A DNA stretch of 64,000 nucleotides from Lepiota brunneoincarnata (lineage: Eukaryota > Basidiomycota > Agaricomycetes > Agaricales > Agaricaceae), in NCBI GenBank assembly GCA_023014365.1, contig JAEBUN010000020.1, forward strand, positions 806,001 through 870,000. The letters run 5' to 3'. The notes beneath the pieces were generated by a model. That model worked only from the letters and a program-made list of their open reading frames with translations. It ran no database searches and was not told where the DNA came from. The translations under genes were made by a program, and so were the position numbers. Position 1 is the stretch's first letter; each line of letters opens with the position of its first letter. This document shows, piece by piece, positions 57,574-64,000 of this stretch.

Positions 57574-59931
57574 TTGACTGAGGGACAAGGAGAGGTGGCT
57601 TGTATAATAGACTATGATGATGAGAAGGGCCCTGTTGTCGCACAAACACTAAGCTTAGCAAAAGGAAGCTTCTCAGAGGCCGAGCTACAGCTAATGTTCA
57701 TTGACCGAGTCATACACGATGAGGACTGTCCACAAGAAGATAAAGTGACGGCGTTATTGTGCCTAGGATGCATAGCCAATGCGCAGGGCACAGAGGACCA
57801 GGGAATAACTGTCTTCGAAACAGAAGAAGATGACAAAGATATGGTACAATGCCTGGCTGGGAAGAAATATAAACCAGTAGCCTTAAAAGTGAGGCCAGTG
57901 TTGGGTGATCTACCGGAGAGATTCAGGATAAAACAAGAAATAAAAGGGGACCCACTGGCAGAAATGCCTGAGCTTAGCATGCATCCTCCAGAGTTTGTCC
58001 CGACAGGCAGATATACGGAGGAGTGTAAGCTTAAGCTGGACAAAGCCCATGCCGGGGATTTCTTGTGGCCAGAGGAAAGAAAGCTGATGCACCACATCAT
58101 GATGCTTCAAGAAAAGGCATTCGCCTGGACAGAGGAGGAAAAGGGATGTTTTAGGGAAGATTTCTTCCCACCGATCGAGATACTGACAGTAGAACATACT
58201 CTGTGGGTTGAGAAGCCCATTCCGATTCCACCAGCAATCTATGATGAAGTTTGTGCCATTATAAAAAGAAAGATTAGTGCTGGTGTATATGAGCCGTCAA
58301 ACTCATCCTATAGATCCAGATGGTTCTGTGTGGTGAAGAAAGATGGGAAAAGTTTGAGACTGGTACACAGCTTGGAACCGCTGAACAAAGTGACGATAGT
58401 GCATTCAGGACTGCCGCCAGCAACGGAAGATTTGGCAATGCACTTCGCAGGCAGAGCTTGCAGAGGCATTCTGGATCTATATGTTGGCTATGACGAACGA
58501 CTGTTAGCTGAGTCGCCTCGGGACCTAACAATGTTCCAGACGCCTTTTGGAGCGCTACGCTTAGTGACGTTACCCATGGGATGGACCAATTCAGTGCCTA
58601 TATTTCATGAGGATGTAACAGCGATCCTGGCTAGTGAGATACCAGAATACACGATGCCGTACATAGATGATGTACCTATCAGAGGACCCAAAACTAGATA
58701 TGAGTTGCCAGATGGCATGGAAGAGACGCTGAAAGAAAACCCAGGGATCCGACGATTTGTATGGGAACACATGCAGACGGTCAATAGGATTCTACAGAGG
58801 ATGAAATACGTAGGAGGAACCTTCTCTGGGCCCAAGACGACTATCTGCGCTGATGAAATCACCGTAGTGGGTTTTGAATGCTCTTATAAAGGACGGTTGC
58901 CTGCCACAGACACCATTGGGAAGATATTAAGATGGGGGGATTGCGAGAATGTTTCCGAGCTAAGGGGTTTTCTAGGAACAGCTACACGCTGCAGGAATCA
59001 TATCCCAAAGTTCATAGCCATTGCTGCACCTCTATACAAAAAGCTTAAGAAAGGGCAAGAGTTTGAATGGGGAGAAAATGAACGGAAAGCGCAGCAGGAG
59101 CTGAAAGAAGCGATTCAATGCTGTTTCCCGACCAGGAACCCCGAATTCTCGAGTAAACAACCCATAGTAGTAGCCGTGGATACCTCATGGAGGGCGGTGG
59201 GATACTACATATATCAGCAAGATGGAGAAGACGCTAAGCTTATACATTATGCGAAGTTTGGGTCAATATTATTGGATGAGAGACAGCAGAGGTATTCTCA
59301 GCCCAAGCGAGAGCTATGCGGCTTAAGAATGGTGCTGGAACAGGAGAAATATTTATTGTGGGGATCGAGAAATCTAGTAGTGGAAACAGACGCGAAGTTT
59401 CTCTTTGGGATGTTAAACAACCCAGGAAAACTCCCGAATGCTACTGTAAACCGTTGGGTAGACTTCATTAGATCGTTCCACTTCACGCTAGTACACAAAG
59501 AAGGAAAGACATTTGGGCCAGATGGACTGTCCAGACGACATTACTATCCCGGTGATGAGACAGCCCGTTGTTTCGACGACGGATCCGAGGACGAGGGAGA
59601 GGAGTTCGAGTTGATCAAAGAAGATCCAGGGGCTGCAGATCCGTTACCCTTGGAAGCCTTCTCTGATGAGATCGACAGTCGCTCTGGCTTCTACCAGGGT
59701 CTGGCGCGTGATGTGTATGATTTTGAGTATGAGCTGGATCAAGCTCGGGAAGAGTACTTGGATGAACAACAGGCTAAGCTTAGGGTTATAGAAGACCCAG
59801 CCTGTCCAGAAAACCATCGACAAGTACTAAGCTTAATGACGGATGTCAGGCTAGTGCCAGATTTCGAAGAGGAAAAGTCGACCGAGATAGAGGAAGCATA
59901 TGATGAGTCGCGCAGGACAGATACAGCGTGA
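57574..59931 (+). CDS. Gypsy-2 reverse transcriptase-RNase H
   Basis: The open frame starts at a TTG rather than an ATG, as expected for an internal polyprotein segment. RT: SAGVYEPSNSSYRSRWFCVV (fingers), first catalytic Asp in GILDLYVGYDE (about residue 301), palm site MPYIDDVPIRGPKT (about 361-374). RNase H: IVVAVDTSWRAVGYYIY, RELCGLRMVLE, VVETDAKFL and a final GKTFGPDGLSR. A long acidic tail follows. All catalytic acids I can check are present. A TGA at 59,929-59,931 separates it from integrase, but the same frame continues, so the original pol was one ORF (57,574-61,323). It copies element RNA into DNA. Confidence 0.9.
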   Translation: MTEGQGEVACIIDYDDEKGPVVAQTLSLAKGSFSEAELQLMFIDRVIHDEDCPQEDKVTALLCLGCIANAQGTEDQGITVFETEEDDKDMVQCLAGKKYKPVALKVRPVLGDLPERFRIKQEIKGDPLAEMPELSMHPPEFVPTGRYTEECKLKLDKAHAGDFLWPEERKLMHHIMMLQEKAFAWTEEEKGCFREDFFPPIEILTVEHTLWVEKPIPIPPAIYDEVCAIIKRKISAGVYEPSNSSYRSRWFCVVKKDGKSLRLVHSLEPLNKVTIVHSGLPPATEDLAMHFAGRACRGILDLYVGYDERLLAESPRDLTMFQTPFGALRLVTLPMGWTNSVPIFHEDVTAILASEIPEYTMPYIDDVPIRGPKTRYELPDGMEETLKENPGIRRFVWEHMQTVNRILQRMKYVGGTFSGPKTTICADEITVVGFECSYKGRLPATDTIGKILRWGDCENVSELRGFLGTATRCRNHIPKFIAIAAPLYKKLKKGQEFEWGENERKAQQELKEAIQCCFPTRNPEFSSKQPIVVAVDTSWRAVGYYIYQQDGEDAKLIHYAKFGSILLDERQQRYSQPKRELCGLRMVLEQEKYLLWGSRNLVVETDAKFLFGMLNNPGKLPNATVNRWVDFIRSFHFTLVHKEGKTFGPDGLSRRHYYPGDETARCFDDGSEDEGEEFELIKEDPGAADPLPLEAFSDEIDSRSGFYQGLARDVYDFEYELDQAREEYLDEQQAKLRVIEDPACPENHRQVLSLMTDVRLVPDFEEEKSTEIEEAYDESRRTDTA

Positions 59932-60000
59932 ATACAGGACAAAAGAATACCCAAAGTCAGGGAATACCTGAAAACAGGGGGCAGTAGCGCAGCTGAAGGC

Positions 60001-61323
60001 TTGGATGAGCCGGATCTGCGTAAGCTTAAGCATATGGTGGAGCATTTCTTCTTGGACGAAGAGGGGAGACTGTATAGGATGAGCCCTAGCGGTCAGCATC
60101 AGCTAGTAGTGGATAAGGAGCAACGTATGTATATGTTGCGAGCCAGCCACGACTTCCTAGGACACAGGGGAATATACGCAACCACTAAGCTTATAACGCA
60201 GAGGTTCTGGTGGCCGGAAGTTGAAGGAGACGTAGCTTGGTATGTGCAATCGTGCCATCTATGCCAGCAACGACAAAAGGCGATCATCAAGATGCTGCCA
60301 ATAGTAACGCCCACGCTGTCAATATTCCAAGTGCTACATGTGGACACACTACATATGACGCCAAGTTCTAATGGGTGTAGTTATATTGTGCATGGAAGGT
60401 GTGGACTGTCATCCTGGATGGAGGCAAAAGCGTTGAGAAAAGAGAACGCCAGTTTGATCGCGCAGTGGTTATTTGAAGATATCATTTGCCGATGGGGCTG
60501 TATAGTGAAGATTGTCACGGACAATGGTTCTCCATTTAAGAAAGCTGTCCGATGGCTGGAAGAAAAATATGGGATAAAAGGAGTAACAATATCTCCTTAC
60601 AATTCCAAAGTGAACGGGATTATTGAAAGAGCCCACTGGGATGTGCGGCAAATGTTGTACAAAGCTACAGATGGAGATGTCAAAAAGTGGTATTGGCACC
60701 TACTGCACATTATGTGGGCAGATCGGATAACCATTAGAAAAGGAATGGGGTGTTCCCCGTACTTTCTGGTAACTGGAGCGCACCCGACGCTACCTCTGGA
60801 TGTCAAAGAGGCCACTTGGCTAGTACAACTACCAAATAAGTACTTAACCACGGCCAAGTTAATAGGATACCAAGCTCAGGCTCTGGCAAAACATGTTTGG
60901 CATGTTGAGGAGGTGCGTCAGCGTGTTTCAGATGCTAAGCTTAGCAAGGCTTGGGAGATGGAACGACAAGCAGCGCATAAGATAAAAGATTATCGCTTCG
61001 GCCTGGGAGATTTAGTATTAGTGAGAAACACAGCTATAGAGAGCTCAGCCGACAGGAAGATGAAACCCAGGTATCTAGGACCCATGGTGGTCATATCTAG
61101 ATCAAAGGGAGGATCATATATCCTGGCAGAGTTGGATGGCTCTGTATGGCAGAATAAAGTGGCAGCGTTCAGAGTAATTCCCTACTTAGCCAGAAAACAT
61201 ATGCCGTTGCCGCTGGAGTTACAAGAGTTGTTAGATCTGTCGCCAGAGGGACTGAAGACCCTGGAGGAGACTACTGAGGATGAGCCTAGTGACAGATGGG
61301 AGCCAGAAGAGTTGGAGGGATAG
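60001..61323 (+). CDS. Gypsy-2 integrase
   Basis: In frame with the RT ORF after one TGA. The zinc-binding HHCC domain has [11 protein letters not shown] (His50, His55 from the Met at 60,001) and SCHLC (Cys85, Cys88). The catalytic core has LHVDTLHM (Asp115), IVTDNGSPF (Asp174) and [11 protein letters not shown] (Glu209), so the DDE triad is complete. A C-terminal [19 protein letters not shown] domain resembles the SH3-like integrase tail, followed by an acidic end. No chromodomain is apparent. It would insert the cDNA into the genome; production from this copy is blocked by upstream stops. Confidence 0.9.
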   Translation: MDEPDLRKLKHMVEHFFLDEEGRLYRMSPSGQHQLVVDKEQRMYMLRASHDFLGHRGIYATTKLITQRFWWPEVEGDVAWYVQSCHLCQQRQKAIIKMLPIVTPTLSIFQVLHVDTLHMTPSSNGCSYIVHGRCGLSSWMEAKALRKENASLIAQWLFEDIICRWGCIVKIVTDNGSPFKKAVRWLEEKYGIKGVTISPYNSKVNGIIERAHWDVRQMLYKATDGDVKKWYWHLLHIMWADRITIRKGMGCSPYFLVTGAHPTLPLDVKEATWLVQLPNKYLTTAKLIGYQAQALAKHVWHVEEVRQRVSDAKLSKAWEMERQAAHKIKDYRFGLGDLVLVRNTAIESSADRKMKPRYLGPMVVISRSKGGSYILAELDGSVWQNKVAAFRVIPYLARKHMPLPLELQELLDLSPEGLKTLEETTEDEPSDRWEPEELEG

Positions 61324-61402
61324 AAAAAAAAACCTGATATTGTGGACAGAACTATCTACTTATCGAAGGAAAACTATCCTAGGGACTGTAAAAGCGTTAA
61401 GC

Positions 61403-62716
61403 TTAAACGGGGGAGGGCTTGTTCAAGTCGGAAAGGTTGCGCAAAAGACTTTTGAGACGGATGCACTCTTGAATAAGGAATTGGAACCTCTTTAAGTTAG
61501 CTTCGAGCAAGTTGAGGTCGCATTTGACAGACCGAGCATCGTCACTGCGAGATTCAGACTCGTACTCGTTGCGAGAGTAAGACAGGAGGTTTTGGAGTTC
61601 CTGGAGCAAACGAGCTGCCCGGAACAAGTGTCAGAACCACTAAGCTTAGTGAACAGAAGTGAGAAATTGCCCACCGGATAAGCCTGCGAAGGTGCACTCA
61701 TCGGAAGCAGACTCGGTACGGGCATGCTTGGCAGTATTGGCGTTGGCTTTGGCTAGAACCTGTTCAGCCCAGGCATAACAGCAGTGTTTAGTGTTCATAT
61801 TGGGAACTTGACAATAGGGAAGAAGACGGATGGTGCCTTTAGACGAGTAGGACTTTTTGACGGCCTCCTAGTGAAGGATGAAGTCAGAATCAGTGGTTAG
61901 GGGGAGTGGAGCTGGCGCACCACGTCGGAGGTAGACAAACAACGCTTGCGATAAGGCGAGACTACACGAACCTCTTCGACGATAGCTTGAGAGACCTCCT
62001 CATCGACCATCATGTCCTGGAGATGAGCGATTATCTCAGCCAATGTAATAGGTTGAGAAGCAGCTATATTACCGTGTTAGCACCGGTTGCTTGGGAGTTG
62101 GAAGCACTGGTCATACTCTCAGCAAGTTCGGTATTGGTGTCTACCACAACAGCAGCAGAGACAGGGGCCTTGCGACCTTTGCGAGGCTAAGCTTATACAT
62201 GAGGAGACGATTGGAGCCAAAAGAATGCTAAGCTTACACGTTTGGGGACAGTAGAGCCTTCGGCAACGTTGGAGGAAGTAGAGCCAGTTGTGGACGATGG
62301 GTTCTGAGCCTCTTTGGTCCTGGATTTGTGGGATTCTTCAGAACGAACGCGATTAATGCAGCTACAGCATTCAGAGAGTGCCTTATAGATCGTGGGCATC
62401 TCATAAGACGAATGGTAGTTGTTTTGGTAAATTTCGTAGAGCTTGCGGATACGGAAGACGTAGTCCTGGTTGACATGAAGCTTGATAGCCTCATTATCCT
62501 CCGATAACGCTTCAATATAAGCAGACTAGAAATGATTTAGAAACGGCGAGAGAAGCATGGAAAGAGTAGACATACCCCAGGGGCGTCGAATGCAAGGAGA
62601 GCCTTCTCGACGAGGGGACAAGCGACTTGGCCGTTTTGCAGGCGCTGAAGACGACCTTTGGCGTTGCTGATGAGATCGTCAAGCTCGACCTGGAGATGGG
62701 GGATAGAAGAAGCCAT
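61403..62716 (-). CDS. Unknown protein, 348 aa, six exons
   Basis: A complete model can be built: exons 62,576-62,716, 62,238-62,525, 62,117-62,186, 61,921-62,063, 61,675-61,867 and 61,403-61,614. The introns are 50, 51, 53, 53 and 60 bp with GT-AG ends. Joined exons are 1047 nt with no internal stop. It starts MASSIPHLQVELDDLISNAK. The middle is Ser/Thr-rich and basic (KSRTKEAQNPSSTTG, PRKGRKAP) and may be disordered or nuclear. A Cys pair lies in TKHCCYAWAEQ. The C-terminus (ARLLQELQNLLSYS... to KPSPV) looks helical and coiled-coil. I do not recognise the family. Its 3' end faces the Gypsy-2 integrase 80 bp away. The intact frame over six exons argues for a functional gene. TAAGCTTA occurs in two introns and at the stop. 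Confidence 0.75.
62187..62237 (-). other. Intron 2 of the unknown gene, TAAGCTTA at both ends
   Basis: On the minus strand the intron starts GTAAGCTTAGC and ends TATAAGCTTAG. The same palindromic octamer supplies part of the donor (GTAAG) and the acceptor (CTTAG). The 51-bp length and preserved frame support the model. Confidence 0.65.
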
Positions 62717-63402
62717 TTTCTTGCGAAGGGTGTCTGCTAGAATGAGGCATCGCTCCCTCGCTTTTATAAGAAAAGGCCATAGGCAGTGATGATGAATCAT
62801 AACGAGTGGATGAAGAGCACCCTCCACCCTAAGCTTATGACCTGAGGGGCCTAGGAAACCTGTAATCTTGAGTAGCCAGCCTTCAACAGACTTGCTGAAC
62901 CACAGTTGCCTTATTAGGTAACGTGTCGCCAGGGTCTCGCGGTTATCAGTGTGCACAGGGATTCTGATGGAACAGTGAGGGCACCAAGTTCAATTTGGCT
63001 AGGGGGAGATGGGCCCCAAGTGGCGCAAGTGGCGCTTCAGTTTTGTTTGACGTGACCTTTTTCGCGGCGAACACCGTGTACAGGCTGGTTCGGGTCCGGG
63101 CTTGTAAGAAAACCAGAACAGATGACCGGGTCACTATGCGTTGTGGGTCACGGCGCGCTGAGATGTCAATAAACATCACTGATAGATCAGAGAGGCATAT
63201 AATGAGTATATAAGTGACTGGCAACCTAAACTAGCTTAGGAGTCTCCCAGGAGGTCTTTAGCTTAGCTTTAGGAGATGACAAGAAAGTCAGAAACAGTTT
63301 AGCTTAACTCAGTAGGAGACAAGGAACAACAAGATGACTATTGGGATGTATATACATGACAAGATTATATACTACATCCAAGAAGTAAACTAGGCGCAGA
63401 GA
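62717..63402. other. Intergenic region between the two minus-strand genes
   Basis: Probably the promoter of the unknown gene (near 62,717-62,960) and the 3' flank of the Zn2Cys6 gene. Repeated TTAGCTTA/AGCTTAG-like phrases occur at 63,233-63,310. No ORF with recognisable content. Confidence 0.45.
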
Positions 63403-63975
63403 TCACTCAAGGTCTTCTAGAACAGACTCCGGATCCTGAGTCATCGGGAAAGCGAGGAAGAGAAGCGATTTGAGCTCCTCGAATTCCTCGTATGTTGGGA
63501 CCCCCGGAAAGTTGTTGGCGAACTCAAAGAACACCCAGACGTCTTCAAGGGAGTCGGCCATACCCATCTCTACAAAAGCCACGTCATTACCATCCAAGGC
63601 AGTCCTGGTAGCTTGCATCTCCTGGACGAATTGGTAAACTACACGGCGGTGGTGAAACGCCAAAGCCTCGTAAGCGACACGGTTTGCCTCCAGGCTGACC
63701 AAGCTAGAGGACACAACACGCGCGAACATGGCCAGATCTAGAAAAATAAAGAGAATAAGCAAAGGGAAAAATAGTGAACAGAGAAACTTACAGTATTCAC
63801 TGGTCAGTGAGGATGTGACCAGGGCGTTCGCAACGCCGGCCGAAACCCGGGGATGGTCCGTGAAGGTACAAGGGTAGTTGTACAAGTCGCAGCTGCGACA
63901 CTTCTTACCCTTGCCCAGAGGCTCGCACTCCAACTTACGAGCAGCGCAAGAAGGACACCGAGACCGAGGTGGCAC
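63403..63975 (-). CDS. Zn2Cys6 domain protein, two exons, start uncertain
   Basis: Exons 63,792-63,975 and 63,403-63,737 flank a 54-bp intron (GTAAGT...TTTTCTAG, pyrimidine-rich). The 519-nt product is 172 aa. The N-terminus has CPSCAARKLEC, then KKCRSC and YPC, spaced CX2CX6CX8CX2CX6C, exactly the fungal binuclear zinc cluster that binds DNA in Gal4-type regulators. The rest is short, with a helical segment (AYEALAFHHRRVVYQFVQEM) and an acidic C-terminus; the usual fungal-specific regulatory domain is absent. The frame stays open upstream of the Met to the window edge, so a 5' exon may be missing. It may be a small transcription factor, or one of the short zinc-cluster proteins expanded in mushrooms; the target is unknown. 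Confidence 0.8.
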   Translation of the reverse strand: MPPRSRCPSCAARKLECEPLGKGKKCRSCDLYNYPCTFTDHPRVSAGVANALVTSSLTSEYCKFLCSLFFPLLILFIFLDLAMFARVVSSSLVSLEANRVAYEALAFHHRRVVYQFVQEMQATRTALDGNDVAFVEMGMADSLEDVWVFFEFANNFPGVPTYEEFEELKSLLFLAFPMTQDPESVLEDLE

Positions 63976-64000
63976 ATACTGGAGCAGATGTCAAAGCCAT

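Larger units (their letters stand above)
53119..61350 (+). mobile_element. Gypsy-2: nearly complete Ty3/gypsy element lacking its 3' LTR
   Basis: A 5' LTR (53,119-54,421), primer-binding site, gag, protease, RT-RNase H and integrase follow in order on the plus strand. The pol order (RNase H before integrase) is that of Ty3/gypsy. After the integrase stop at 61,323 no copy of the LTR is seen; a different gene ends at 61,403, so the 3' LTR and terminal sequence are deleted. The exact right boundary (61,324-61,402) cannot be fixed. The element inserted into the RING-family gene; the five bases before the LTR are CCCGC. Confidence 0.88.

Overview
The window looks like repeat-rich nuclear DNA of a filamentous basidiomycete, probably an agaricomycete. 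The evidence is short GT-AG introns of 50-60 bp with CTAAC/CTGAC-like branch sites, a pogo-type transposase, Helitron and Gypsy elements of kinds I associate with mushroom-forming fungi, a type-3 copper tyrosinase, a membrane RING-family protein and a fungal Zn2Cys6 protein. Almost no gene here is intact. Most of the sequence is transposable elements, often nested, plus an unusual non-coding composite repeat.

Layout. 0-0.4 kb: amino-terminal fragment of a Helitron protein. 1.2-31.4 kb: nine copies (called A to I here) of a composite repeat. Each copy has an AT-rich array of palindromic hairpins, then a ~1.1 kb non-coding body that is itself built from six degenerate ~147-bp subunits. The later copies run head to tail with a 2.1-2.8 kb period. 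Three insertions break this region: a truncated Helitron (3.97-8.9 kb), a solo LTR (11.27-11.69 kb) and a complete 3382-bp pogo-like transposon (15,975-19,356). At 31.38 kb the last copy is fused to a truncated tyrosinase gene.

32-40.5 kb holds decayed single-copy DNA: a tricarboxylate-carrier pseudogene, a 778-bp foldback CACTG-type MITE, and a 1907-bp non-autonomous hAT element with a solo LTR nested in it. 40.57-50.65 kb is a degenerate Gypsy element on the minus strand (Gypsy-1). Its right LTR was hit by a solo LTR of a second Gypsy family (Gypsy-2), and that solo LTR was in turn hit by a Tc1/mariner element. 51.6-53.1 kb is a RING-family membrane protein gene, broken by a 229-bp CACTG-type MITE and then cut by a better-preserved Gypsy-2 copy (53,119 to ~61.35 kb, plus strand, no 3' LTR in the window). 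61.4-64 kb carries two apparently functional multi-exon genes on the minus strand: a 348-aa unknown protein and a Zn2Cys6 protein.

Two patterns cut across features. First, many element ORFs fail through single in-frame stops, mostly TGA, and through loss of catalytic Asp/Glu residues by G-to-A type changes, as expected from cytosine deamination. Second, the palindrome TAAGCTTA occurs about 21 times between 53.2 and 62.9 kb, in both Gypsy-2 and the adjacent genes. All splice sites and domain calls are read by eye; no searches were run.
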